The position numbers and the translations under genes are program-made. DNA of 64,000 nucleotides from Epithemia pelagica (Eukaryota > Bacillariophyta > Bacillariophyceae > Surirellales > Surirellaceae), in assembly GCA_946965045.2 (NCBI GenBank), contig OX337229.1, positions 4,650,001-4,714,000 of the forward strand, given 5' to 3'. Positions within the stretch are counted from its first letter, which is position 1; every line of letters begins with the position of its first letter. A model generated the notes under the pieces. The model had not been told where the DNA came from and did no database searches. It was given only the letters and a program-made list of their open reading frames with translations. Shown in pieces: positions 9,517-18,941 of this stretch.

Positions 9517-10782
9517 TGGTTTTTGTTCTCTCCAAAGTCCTCCAGCTCATCGCGCAATCGAAATTCTGCACAAGGGCAACCAGAGGGAACACTTGTTCGA
9601 CTGCTCCACACGTTTCGATCATCTTTATATTCTGTTCTTTGGCCAATCATTGGACTGGTGCGCTTACTGTTAACAGGCCGAACCTCGCCACGAGATGACT
9701 ATGATGGCCTATCGGCAGCCGTCACGGCCAAGGCATCTCAGAGCTTTGTAGCCTATCTAAAGAGTTTTCAGAATGGGGCAGCTATTGGAAATGGAAATTC
9801 AGGAACGGACGGAAATGGCAACAACGACGACAACTCGGATAATCAAACGTGGTTGACCACCGGCTTTGCTGCAGCACAAGAACAAGCAGCCCAGCAGCAG
9901 TCTCTCTTGTTGGTCTATTTGCACTCACCCCTCCATCGTGCGTCCGAGACGTTTTGCAAACAAATTTTGTGTCACGATTCCATGACAGCCTTTATCAATC
10001 AACCCAATGTCACTGCATTTGGAGTGAGCATTCACACAGCACAAGGCGCGTATTTGGCTCAGATTTTGCAAGCATCGTGCTACCCCTTTGTCGCCTTGTT
10101 GCAACCACGCCTCAGCACCACATCCACCCCGTCCAGTAACAATTCGTCGAGTACCGGCAACAATGGAACCATGACACTTGTGTTACGAGCCGAGGGACCC
10201 GCCTTGACTGATCTTTCTCCCGTGCAATTATTGAACCATTTTCAAACCGCGTTGCAACGGCACCAGTCGGTCGTTGCCGAAGCTGAGGCGCGTCGGTTGC
10301 AACGCCAAGAAGAAATGGAACTGCGTCAGCAACAAGATGCGGAATACCAGGCAGCCTTGTTGGCGGACCAAGAACGTGAAAGAGTGAAACGAGAAGAAGC
10401 GGAACAAGAGGCCAACCGGCTCGAAGAAATCCAACAGGAGGAGAAACGACAAGAAGCAGAAGCTGCCGCTCAGCTCAACAATGCTCGTGAACAAGTCCCT
10501 CCCGAGCCCACTTCCGGATGCTCCGATCCAGTAACAGCCATACGATTTGTATTGCCCAGTGGAACCAAATTGAACCGGCGATTTTATTCAAAAGAAAAGA
10601 TCTCAGGACTCATAGCGTATCTTACGGTTCACTTTCATGAAAATGAAATCGACATGTCCAAAAATATTGGGCTTTCTACCAACTTTCCGAAAAAGAGCTA
10701 TCACGAAGACGCAGATTTGACATTGGATGAAGCTGGTCTTTCCCCTCAAGCAGTATTGATGGTACAGGATCTTGATGCATAA
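9517..10782 (+). CDS. UBXD8/FAF2-like ERAD factor: membrane hairpin, UAS and UBX domains
   Basis: The frame reads about 420 residues in FAF2 order: a hydrophobic hairpin (YSVLWPIIGLVRLLLTG), a UAS thioredoxin-like domain (LLLVYLHSPLHRASETFCK, CYPFVALLQP), a long Gln/Glu/Arg coiled coil (EMELRQQQDAEYQAALLADQ, closely like the FAF2 QQQDEAYLASL stretch), the PPEP linker and a C-terminal UBX domain (TAIRFVLPSGTKLNRRF, ending in LMVQDLDA). FAF2 anchors the AAA ATPase p97/Cdc48 at the ER or on lipid droplets during ER-associated degradation. The 5' end is unresolved: the frame has a stop at 9505-9507 and no ATG before the hairpin. A CAG acceptor ending at 9516 is possible, so a short first exon or a UBA-bearing exon may lie upstream. 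UFD1 is encoded about 40 kb away. Confidence 0.8.
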   Translation, partial: WFLFSPKSSSSSRNRNSAQGQPEGTLVRLLHTFRSSLYSVLWPIIGLVRLLLTGRTSPRDDYDGLSAAVTAKASQSFVAYLKSFQNGAAIGNGNSGTDGNGNNDDNSDNQTWLTTGFAAAQEQAAQQQSLLLVYLHSPLHRASETFCKQILCHDSMTAFINQPNVTAFGVSIHTAQGAYLAQILQASCYPFVALLQPRLSTTSTPSSNNSSSTGNNGTMTLVLRAEGPALTDLSPVQLLNHFQTALQRHQSVVAEAEARRLQRQEEMELRQQQDAEYQAALLADQERERVKREEAEQEANRLEEIQQEEKRQEAEAAAQLNNAREQVPPEPTSGCSDPVTAIRFVLPSGTKLNRRFYSKEKISGLIAYLTVHFHENEIDMSKNIGLSTNFPKKSYHEDADLTLDEAGLSPQAVLMVQDLDA

Positions 10783-11150
10783 GTCGCTATGTTATAGCTG
10801 AGGATGACGTCAAGGACTACGTAATATGGGATTCGGACATGCTTACGATCCGTAGCTAACTCGCAGTTTATAAGGATGAGCCGGTTTTGAGATATCGTTC
10901 TATCCACCAGCCTCCGTTTACTGGCCACCTTTCAATGTATTCTCAATGTGCGAGTTTGTGGCATGATGCATGATACACATATCCTCTGTCGCATTGAGAT
11001 TCCCTATGATTATGACAGCCCGTGCAAGCTTTTGATGGACTTGAAACCACATCTACATCTAATGAAGAGTCTATCGATTTTTAGTTATTGGAAAGCGATT
11101 CCACATGGAAGAACCTGGACCTACCCATCGTTCAGTATTATCAATGCGAT
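10783..11150. other. Short convergent intergenic region
   Basis: Between the 3' ends of the UBXD8-like and SENP8-like genes. A 92-residue open frame (10948-11226 plus) overlaps the protease tail and has no features. Nothing supported. Confidence 0.5.
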
Positions 11151-11954
11151 TTATGAGGGTGAACCAGACAAGTTGGCTTCTTGCCGAATCCGGGAGGCCA
11201 CCTTTTTCCTAAACGACAAACAATAGCTCGATATTGCCGCCGTACCAATTTCATTTCGGACAGCATGTTCGATGTCGCTCTTATTTGAACATGGAGCAAG
11301 AGGTAGAATACTTTCTGCAGATGCCAAGACATGAATACCACAATCATATCCAGTTTGTTGTCGGGGAACCCTGCATTCCAAAAGAGTGAGTGGTTCCGGA
11401 GCCAAAGGTGTGGAGAGACAAAACGTCTTGTGGATCATTTTGGCGACCGCTTCGGCGGCATAAAAGTTCCCCCCTGACGAATCCAAATGAAACGCCAAAG
11501 TCATTATCTCGTATGGATCGTTGGACGAGGTTGAAGGCTTTGAGAGATACGAGAGTATCAGGAGACTCCAATGCATACCTGCACTTGGCACTGCCCACGC
11601 ATCTTGTGACGCAAGAAAATGGTCGCTGATGGGAACAACGAGACGGAGACCTTCAGAGGACTTCGCACCATGAAAGTTCTTACAAGCTCCAGAAGAGAAC
11701 TCGCGGAGCTCATCTTCGTCGTGACACTGATGCATCAGAAAAGAAATGACGGATGGATCCATAAAGAGGGTGTTGGTTTCGGGAAACTTTTCCAATTGTT
11801 GTCTCTGCAACACTGTTGTATAAAAATTGATACACGCATCATTCAGCCATGCCGTAGGTGACTCCAACAGCGACAAGTCACGACCATAGATGCAGGCGTC
11901 ATGGTAGTTGACCACAAATTCGTCTGGTTTGTATGATGCTCTTGGGGTCGTCAT
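11151..11954 (-). CDS. SENP8/DEN1-like cysteine protease (C48, Ulp1 family), putative deneddylase
   Basis: The ATG at 11952-11954 gives 267 residues; a longer frame has only a GTG start. The family signatures are present in order: SLLESPTAWLNDACINFY (N-terminal WLND motif), MHWSLLILSY with catalytic His near residue 129, AFHLDSSGGN with the Asp near 157, and PRQQTGYDCGIHVLA with the oxyanion Gln and the catalytic Cys near 205. The small size, with almost no N-terminal extension, and the WLND spacing fit SENP8 (NEDD8-specific) better than the larger SUMO proteases. Known SENP8 proteins mature NEDD8 and remove it from cullins and other targets. Specificity here is inferred; it could be a SUMO protease. 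Confidence 0.85.
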   Translation of the reverse strand: MTTPRASYKPDEFVVNYHDACIYGRDLSLLESPTAWLNDACINFYTTVLQRQQLEKFPETNTLFMDPSVISFLMHQCHDEDELREFSSGACKNFHGAKSSEGLRLVVPISDHFLASQDAWAVPSAGMHWSLLILSYLSKPSTSSNDPYEIMTLAFHLDSSGGNFYAAEAVAKMIHKTFCLSTPLAPEPLTLLECRVPRQQTGYDCGIHVLASAESILPLAPCSNKSDIEHAVRNEIGTAAISSYCLSFRKKVASRIRQEANLSGSPS

Positions 11955-12031
11955 TTTCCTGGGCAACGATCTGTTGTATTTCAGTCGCGTAAAAAATTCA
12001 TGAATGTGTCTGACGCCATCATCACTCCTCC

Positions 12032-13196
12032 ATGAATCAGCTCCCGAAAAAAAATGAGAATAGGGCACAAGAGCAAAAGATGGTTTTGAGATATCATATT
12101 GTGAATCAATTTAAACAAAGGATGTTTGATGTTTTTGTAATAATCTTGTTCATGGATGGCGTGGGGGCTTTCGGAAACGCGCAAGTGTCTTTCATTGATC
12201 AGCGTCAAGCTCTTTTGGATAAATCCAAGGAGTTGAATCCTCCTTCTTCGCCTTTCACATCGTCGGGCTGGTCGAACCGTCCGGCCACCGTTCTGACCCC
12301 CATAACTGTGGATGGTGTGTACTCGGCCGATCGACCTTTTATATGGAACAAAATTGATGTGGGAGGGCGCATGGCCGTGATTGAGATGCCAACATCCACG
12401 GATGGAAAGCGCGATTTATGGGTCCATTCCCCTGTGGAATTGGACGAACCCCTCAAGGAAGCACTCTCCAAACTAGGAACCGTGAAATATGTTGTCTCGC
12501 CCAACTATGAGCATCTCAAGTATGCAGCTCAGTGGCACGAATCTTTTCCAGATGCCGAAATGTGGGGGTGCCCTGGACTGAAGGTACGGTTTCCACTTTT
12601 GTATTGAAAGAAAACTATGAAAAACACTTTACCTCACAAAAGCACCGCGCCAATAGGAACGCATGCCTCATATTAATTGGACCGGGGAGTTTCCCTTCAA
12701 GCTGCGCCCACCGTCATGGAAGGGTATGGATCAAAACAACGAAGCACTGTCCAAGCTACCTTGGGACGGTGAAGTTCTTCAAGCTATCCACATCGACATG
12801 GAGAGAAACCCATTCACAGGCAAGCCGTTCTTCAATGAAGTAATTTTTTATCATAAGCCAAGCAAATCGTTGATCGTCACTGATCTTTTCTGGAACTATC
12901 CCGCTGATGAGATCCCCAACTCTCAGTTCGAGAAAGACGATACGTGGGACTTGGCACCGCGTGTCAAGATTCCGTTTGGCACGAGTCTGTGGAAGTTTGG
13001 TATGGATAAGATCTACGCTCCTTTTTTCAACAACTTTATGGTTTCGGATCAAACGGCTTATCGCAACGTTTGTAACCATATTAAGAATGAATGGGACATT
13101 GAGAACGTGATTCCTTGTCATGGTGATATTATTCGCGGCCGAGGCCTTGTACAGGAAGCCCTGGGATCTTTCTTCAGAAGTGGATTACAGAGTTAA
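12032..13196 (+). CDS. DUF4336 family protein (two exons)
   Basis: Exon 1 runs 12032-12583 and exon 2 runs 12657-13196, with a 73-bp intron (GTACGG...ATAG) in phase 0; 363 residues. The family blocks are clear: KLGTVKYVVSPNYEHLKYAA, FPDAEMWGCPGL followed after the splice by RMPHINW, FNEVIFYHKPSKSLIVTDLF and VIPCHGDIIRGRGL. DUF4336 proteins resemble metallo-beta-lactamase-fold proteins and are found in cyanobacteria, algae and plants; the function is unknown. The start is uncertain: the Met at 12122 begins a hydrophobic stretch (MFDVFVIILFMDGVGAFG) that looks like a secretory leader, so a start there and plastid or secretory targeting are possible. Divergent from the SENP8-like gene. Confidence 0.85.
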
Positions 13197-13539
13197 TGGC
13201 TTAGAATACTCTTCACGGCAAATCGAATGCATCACGACGATTCCAAGCTCCTCATTTAGTCAACATCATCACATCTTAATATAAAAACCGAGCTTTTTCT
13301 GTTTGGACAAGGTGGGGAGCGTTAACAGGAAAGGCCGCGAGAAAGTTTTGCCTCAAGAGGACAATCACTAGAATGTGCTTTCCATGAGTAATGAATAAAA
13401 GTCAATTATTTCCGAACATTTAATATAAAGTACTGTTTCTCTTGGAATCTTGGTTCACTCGTAATTTGACAATACAGCAGGAATCAAACTCGACGCATCC
13501 TATTGAACTACCAAGCAAATGCTTCTGGTGTTAGTCCAT
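13197..13539. other. Convergent intergenic region, nothing seen
   Basis: About 340 AT-rich bases between the 3' ends of the DUF4336 gene and the NQ-rich membrane protein gene. Presumed 3' UTRs and terminators only. Confidence 0.5.
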
Positions 13540-14679
13540 TTACAGGAGAGAGTTCTTCTTGACGCCAAGGCGTGTGCGAAGATACCACACGTAGAAGGCC
13601 ATGGCAGCAAAGGCCATTGCGAAGATCACAATGAAGGCAGTAGCGACGGCACTAGGGCGAGCATCACTGACATCGAGCAAACCATCGTTGCGGACCATCT
13701 TGATTCCACCCAAGTAGTTGCATGCTTGTTCGTTGATGTATGCTTCTCCAAGAGTGCTTCCCATGTAGGTCTCACACTTTCCAGCGCTGTCGTAAAGATT
13801 AGTACAGACTTCACGGGGTTCCTGTGCTTCCTCGTTTTGGTTGTTGTTATTGTTGTTGTTGCCGTCGTCTTCTTGCCATTCTTCGGGTTGGGCGCAAGTA
13901 ACACAGGTTTCCGAAACAATGGACTCTTCAGTGTACATGTTGTACACGCCGGTAAGATCGTAGAGACTTACTCCCTCGGCGAACTCTGTGCACTGATCAT
14001 CAGTGAACACTCCGATCTTGATGGCTCCTCCTTGTTCCGAGCAGTAGGGTCCGCTGTAGTACGCGACTTCTTCGCCATTGTTGTTCTGATTGTTCTGATT
14101 TTGATTATTATTGGCCTCAATCTGTTTGCACTCCATGAACTCTTGGTAGTTGATTTGTTCTTCCTGTTCTTCTCCGTTTTCGTTGTTGGGGTTGCCTCCT
14201 TCAATACAGTCTTCCCTTCCGTAGGCGGCAGCACAATCCCACAAACAATAGTCCTGATCGTCATTCTCGTCGCATTCACACACGTCGTTCAAAAGCCACT
14301 GGCAGCTGATCTCATCGTCTTCTTCCTTGGCGTTCCAGTACATTTCAAGGTATGTGTCCATGTCTACAATGTAGTCACCGTAGCCAGATTGGCAACCACC
14401 AGCCAAATCAGCTGAGCATGTGTCTGCTGGACAAAGACGAAATCGGACCAAGCGCTTAGTGTAGATTCTGACATCGTCTTGGCCGTTGGCTTCTTGGTTC
14501 CACTGCACGATGTGGTGGCAACCCTGGTACTTGATACTGAAGTCATTCACCCAGGAATAGTCCACTTCTTGGTCATTCAAACGACGAGCTTGGCTAACAA
14601 GCTCAGCGGCCTTGGGGCCTTTCATGGCAACGGCAGAGCCGGCAAGAGTGGAGAGGACAGCAGCGATGGTGAACTTCAT
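13540..14679 (-). CDS. Secreted type I membrane protein, Cys-rich and Asn/Gln-rich with RXL motif (silicanin-like architecture)
   Basis: 379 residues from an ATG at 14677-14679. Residues 1-18 are a clear signal peptide (KFTIAAVLSTLAGSAVA). An RRL tripeptide follows near residue 33 (SQARRLNDQE), the RXL-type processing site of several diatom silica-associated proteins. The luminal part has many cysteines (CPADTCSADLAGGC, CECDENDDQDYC, CVTC), two Asn/Gln runs, and a conserved-looking YYSGPYCSEQGG block. One membrane span lies near residues 345-368 (AFIVIFAMAFAAMAFYVWYL) with a short basic tail. Signal peptide, RXL, NQ-rich segment, single span and short cytosolic tail together recall silicanin-type proteins of the silica deposition vesicle; that is inference from architecture. 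It could instead belong to the wider stramenopile family of secreted Cys-rich membrane proteins. Confidence 0.65.
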   Translation of the reverse strand: MKFTIAAVLSTLAGSAVAMKGPKAAELVSQARRLNDQEVDYSWVNDFSIKYQGCHHIVQWNQEANGQDDVRIYTKRLVRFRLCPADTCSADLAGGCQSGYGDYIVDMDTYLEMYWNAKEEDDEISCQWLLNDVCECDENDDQDYCLWDCAAAYGREDCIEGGNPNNENGEEQEEQINYQEFMECKQIEANNNQNQNNQNNNGEEVAYYSGPYCSEQGGAIKIGVFTDDQCTEFAEGVSLYDLTGVYNMYTEESIVSETCVTCAQPEEWQEDDGNNNNNNNQNEEAQEPREVCTNLYDSAGKCETYMGSTLGEAYINEQACNYLGGIKMVRNDGLLDVSDARPSAVATAFIVIFAMAFAAMAFYVWYLRTRLGVKKNSLL

Positions 14680-15196
14680 GGTTTCTTGTGGACAACGTTG
14701 AGTATGGATACGTGCTTTTTCCAGCGAAACAACAATATGAACTGAGTCGAAGATCGCAATGCGACAACGTCCGAGCCACTCAACTGCTCTTTCAGCGCGG
14801 CGCCGCTCCTCGCCAAAGCAAATAGAGATTATTATTTATTGGTGGGATCGCTGACTTGGTAGATCAGTATACATTACAGTAGAGTAGTCATTGGATTAAA
14901 GCCAAGGCAGTTTATTTTTTAAGTTACTTAGACCACTGGCGAGTTCAATGATCCGTTGGGCGAACCGAAAAGGGACACGAAAAAGCCACTGCTCACCCGG
15001 AACTTTGGAGCTGCGCACGCAACGCACAACTTGCACCCGCCCCCGGTAGAGCGCCCACCCCTTGAAAACTCCGATGCGGCTCCTAAATTTGTATGGGAGG
15101 AAAGAGCCTGTCCCACTTTCTTGGTTGATCGTTGATGTGTGGGTTTACATCAGACCATGATTGACGACGACGTGCCTTCTTGTACATCCTCCCCAG
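14680..15196. other. Divergent promoter region
   Basis: About 520 bases between the ATG of the NQ-rich membrane protein and the ATG of the MFS transporter. No open frame of note; presumed promoters and 5' UTRs for both. Confidence 0.5.
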
Positions 15197-16921
15197 ATGT
15201 CGTCGCAATCATCGGCAAATATTCTGTTTGGGGAATCACCAGTCTTGTCTAGGCGGAAATACGTGAGAATACCGGATGAAAATGGCGAAGGGTCCTTCGA
15301 TAGTGAAGAGGATTACCTTGATCGTGACTACTACGCCTCCATCTTTTCGTGTTGTCAAAACATGGGCAGGTATTTTCTGGGGTTCATGTGCGAAGAAGAT
15401 GGGATTCATCAAGGGAGAACCTTGTCTTCGTTCGAAGACGAATGGGAGATCACGGCGGTGGAATCATCCTCTGAAACGCCATCAATGTGGAATAGTATGA
15501 ACGGTGCCTTGTGCACTTCGCTGGTTCTATCTTCTGCCGCCACTTCGGTTCCTATAGCATTGGTAACTGCTATGACGGACTTTCAGTCTACAAACAATAA
15601 CTTTGTGACAAAGGCAACAGCTGCTGCGGTTTGGGGCACATCCGTGGGAAAGTTTTTGAATGGGTTCATAACCGATTTGATTGGGGCCCGCCGTACCGCT
15701 GTCATTTATGCCACCTTCCTGGCATTCGCCCTAGTACGGCTTGCCTTGACCACAACTCCAGAGTCTGCTATCTGGGCGTGCTTTTGGACTGAGTTTTGCT
15801 CTTCTGTTCAATGGCCAACGGTCGTTGTGACTTTGGCGACCCATTATCGCGGTCATGGAAGTATGTACGAGGGTGGTATTTATTTGGCCGCCTTGGCTGC
15901 CCGCATCGGAAGCTTGGTGGGTATCATTGGGTCTTCATTTCTGCTTGGTTACAACGTACATTGGCGAGCTGTGGCTACTATCGGGGCGTGGATGGCCCTA
16001 CAATCGTCGGCATTTACCTATCTCTATGGTTGGGATGCACCACACCAACGAAATCAGCCACAAAACCCAGTCGACCCCACACTTTGGCGACAATATTTCT
16101 TGTCAAATCGTCCAAACGCGCAGAGTCAACGCTCGAAGAATCCAGCTCCGCTGTCCCCTGTGGTTGTCTTTATTCACTGGATTTTGTTTCTTTTTTCAAC
16201 TGTTGTTTGGCCCTCCGCGAAACATGTCCTTGGAAGCAGTGTTTTTTGGTTGGTCGCTGTCGCACATTCGGGTGCTTCAATGGCCAAGTCTTCTGTGCGG
16301 ATTGTGGGGACTTATTTGGCAGACACAAATAAGAGGGGAGGGAACGGTGACCATGATGGTGATGATGTTCCAGGTTCCCCAACACATGCATCTGGATTGG
16401 CTGTTTTCTTGTCCTTGGGAACGCTGGTTGGATTGATTGTAGCTGGGCACTTTTTTGCGGTCCAATCGGATCATGCTCGGCGACGCAAGTGGCTGATTTC
16501 GAAGCTTTACTTAACCATGATTGCCGCGTGCTATTGCCTGGCGTTTCTGGCTGTTCCTGCTGTTGCGCATCCCCTTGACGACTTGCTTTTGTTTTTTCAA
16601 GTATCGGCTCTTTTCGTCTTGGGAGTTGGCATATCTGTCCCTTACTATCATTTACCTAGCCTGGTAAGCGCCAACTTTCCTCAGCACAAGGCTCTTTTCC
16701 TCAGTCTGACGGAAGGCGTCGCCTATGCCATTGCGGGTTGGTTGTGGAACGTCGTTGGCCGCATTGTCGCTGCGGGGGAAGACGGCTGGTGCTATGGATG
16801 GGCATGTGTCGCTCTTTTACTTATTCTGACGGCGTTCGTCATGGTTGAGTTTCTCGAGCACTATTATTGTCGTCACGAACAACCAGTTGGTGGTACCTAC
16901 GAAACCATTGTATTCGCCTGA
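15197..16921 (+). CDS. Major facilitator superfamily transporter
   Basis: The first ATG in frame is 15197-15199, preceded by a stop and by a TTG-only extension; 574 residues. After an acidic cytosolic N-terminus of about 95 residues come roughly ten to twelve hydrophobic spans. The loop after the second span carries GKFLNGFITDLIGARR, the MFS motif A region (G-x3-D-x2-G-x-R-R). Later spans include LAVFLSLGTLVGLIVAGHFF and LFFQVSALFVLGVGISVPYY. The general pattern resembles the organophosphate/glycerol-3-phosphate antiporter branch of MFS, but no substrate-specific residue can be named. A hydrophilic loop of about 35 residues interrupts the middle. Located in a membrane; which one is unknown. 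Confidence 0.8.
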   Translation: MSSQSSANILFGESPVLSRRKYVRIPDENGEGSFDSEEDYLDRDYYASIFSCCQNMGRYFLGFMCEEDGIHQGRTLSSFEDEWEITAVESSSETPSMWNSMNGALCTSLVLSSAATSVPIALVTAMTDFQSTNNNFVTKATAAAVWGTSVGKFLNGFITDLIGARRTAVIYATFLAFALVRLALTTTPESAIWACFWTEFCSSVQWPTVVVTLATHYRGHGSMYEGGIYLAALAARIGSLVGIIGSSFLLGYNVHWRAVATIGAWMALQSSAFTYLYGWDAPHQRNQPQNPVDPTLWRQYFLSNRPNAQSQRSKNPAPLSPVVVFIHWILFLFSTVVWPSAKHVLGSSVFWLVAVAHSGASMAKSSVRIVGTYLADTNKRGGNGDHDGDDVPGSPTHASGLAVFLSLGTLVGLIVAGHFFAVQSDHARRRKWLISKLYLTMIAACYCLAFLAVPAVAHPLDDLLLFFQVSALFVLGVGISVPYYHLPSLVSANFPQHKALFLSLTEGVAYAIAGWLWNVVGRIVAAGEDGWCYGWACVALLLILTAFVMVEFLEHYYCRHEQPVGGTYETIVFA

Positions 16922-17327
16922 GGCAGTGTACGCACAGGTCATAAGCTCAATGGATGAGTAGGATATACACGAACTTTCTTGATCGTTTTCGCATTTGACT
17001 TTGTCCATCCTTTCTTTCAGGACAAGATTCATGTGCTCCGAAGAAAATTGAACAGATACGAAAATCTTGTTTCTGTTTCTGTTCGGTTGCTATTCCATTA
17101 AAGATGCCTCGTTTTTGGTCTGTTGAATGGTGTCCCTGACCGACTTGTTTCTATGACATCAATGATTTGAGGCCCATTCAGTAAATAGATGTTTAAGCTA
17201 GAGGAAGATCTTTCCGAGTTGACCCGTATGGCTTATGACCATTATCTTATTTCAACGCATCTCACATGATGTAATGGAGACGGCCAAGGGGTATAAAAAA
17301 TTAGTGTGTTGTACATAATGCTTGTAT
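16922..17327. other. Convergent intergenic region, nothing seen
   Basis: About 400 bases between the 3' ends of the MFS and eL6 genes. A TATAAAAAA run near 17292 lies downstream of both genes and is not a promoter candidate for either. Confidence 0.5.
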
Positions 17328-17952
17328 CTAGAACTTCATTAAATGTGGCTTGTCATTTCCTCTGAGGGTGAACAGTGCTGCAAGATATCCCTCCATCATA
17401 TCAATCCCTTTGATTTTTTCCAAAAGAACTGCATCCACTTTCTTTTGATCTGCTTTACGTTGGTCGCTAACGATGGCAGCTTTTGGTGCATCGCCCTTGA
17501 AGAATTCCTCCTCACCTTCTTTAGAGCTATCTTTTGATCGCGCGAAGTAAGCATCATCAATTGAGGAAACGTCGGCTCCAGACACGTCGATTTTGGCACT
17601 GGTCGCAATAACATATGCTTGGTTCACTCGTCTAAGAGGAACGCCATTGATCTTGTAGGGGCCTGATACCAATAACAGCCCCGACGCCAATGCCTTTAGG
17701 AAAACGACACGTTTCCCGCGAAATCGTCCCGCCAGGATGATGAGGATTGTTCCAGGAGTAATCGACTTTCGCAGACGAGGAGGGTTTTGTTTCACAACAA
17801 CATCCTTCTTCTTCGTTGGCTTGACATCCTCAGCAGGATAGTAACGAGGAGTCTTTCCCTGTGGACAAGCAATTCTGGTGAGATGACTGCCACCTAGGGA
17901 TCACGTCATGTTCTACATGAGCTGAGGGATCAGTAGTGACTTCACGTACCAT
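17328..17952 (-). CDS. RPL6: 60S ribosomal protein L6 (eL6), first exon is the ATG alone
   Basis: The main exon (17858-17328) encodes GKTPRYYPAEDV, then RLRKSITPGTILIILAGRFR, GKRVVFLKALASGLLLVSGP, INGVPLRRVNQAYVIATS and a charged C-terminus ending HLMKF. This is eL6 almost residue for residue in its conserved core. Upstream, an intron of 91 bp (17859-17949; GTACGT donor, TTGTCCACAG acceptor) separates it from a lone ATG at 17950-17952, so the first coding exon is only the initiation codon and the join is phase 0. The product is 177 residues, a structural component of the large cytosolic ribosomal subunit. ATG-only first exons with an intron right after the start are well known in ribosomal protein genes. 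The long alternative frame through the intron shows no eL6 similarity. Confidence 0.93.
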
Positions 17953-18941
17953 TTTGACAAACAACAAACAAACACAACCGGAAACTCTGGATGCAACGCA
18001 ATCAACAGCTTGGCGGAAGTCCCAGATAGATCTGCGCCGTGAAACCAAATAATAGTAAGAGTGGTACGTGGTAATCGTCTGACCGTGTATCGTGTCTCCC
18101 ACCACCCATTAATTTTTTAAAATTTATGAATGATTTGATTCATGAATATGACGCAACTCGCACGCGCATGGCTGTTCACGGACGTCATGTGCTTGCAAGG
18201 GAGCCTCCGCGTTCCAGAAGCACCGCTCTGCGTGAAAACGCGAGGCATACGCAGAGGCATCACCGACGACAGACAATGGAAATGAAGGCGTGCGCTTTCA
18301 TTTGTCTCATCTAACAGTGACAGCGTTGTTATCATCCCTTTTCCGCCGCAGCGCACCGTAGTGCCTGAGGTTCTACGTCCATTGTCGTTCATAACTCTGG
18401 TCAGCGTGAAAGAGGCCTCGCATATAAATAAACTCCTGACTGTTGAGGTCCAGTGAGTGCGTCTGCATTCAACAGAGTCGCAGATCTCTTTGCTGGACCT
18501 GAAATTCTTTTTGAAATCTACAGTTCCGTGACTACTTCTGACAACTGTCCTGTGACCTTCGACTACAAACACTATTCATATTGCCCTAAGAGTGAGTATA
18601 CAAAAGAAACAGACTCGTGAGAGTCGATATTTCTGAAGTTCTGGAAGGACATTGTTGATCTGCTCCGGTGGTGGGAGGTGTTTCCGTTTTCCGTTAAGGA
18701 TTGGGTTAGACGTTATCTTGCAGTTTGGTGAACACGTGAGGTCGGGTGTGTCGTGCGTGCGAATTTTTGGCTGAAGCGTTATATTGCCAACAGATATGTA
18801 GACGATATTCGTCCCGCCTTGCTCTCCAGATTTGACTGACTTCTTGCACTGTCTGCTCTTCTCACGATTCCCGACTCAGCCGGCCCCGCAGCGATTTTGA
18901 TCGTCTTTGGGGAAATCGAATACAGCAAACAGCCACGCAGC
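17953..18941. other. Divergent promoter region of RPL6 and the FAM13-like gene
   Basis: Nearly 1 kb without a supported gene. A 151-residue minus-strand open frame (18117-18572) has no domain or codon regularity I can recognise. Presumed promoters and 5' UTRs; no RNA gene seen. Confidence 0.45.

Noticed and set aside
13519-14415. 298-codon plus-strand frame rich in Val/Leu/Phe, opposite the NQ-rich membrane protein
   Set aside because: It is the antisense image of an Asn/Gln/Glu-rich coding region, which produces hydrophobic-looking translations.
18117-18572. 151-codon minus-strand open frame between RPL6 and the FAM13-like gene
   Set aside because: No recognisable motif, and it lies in the presumed promoter region of two divergent genes.
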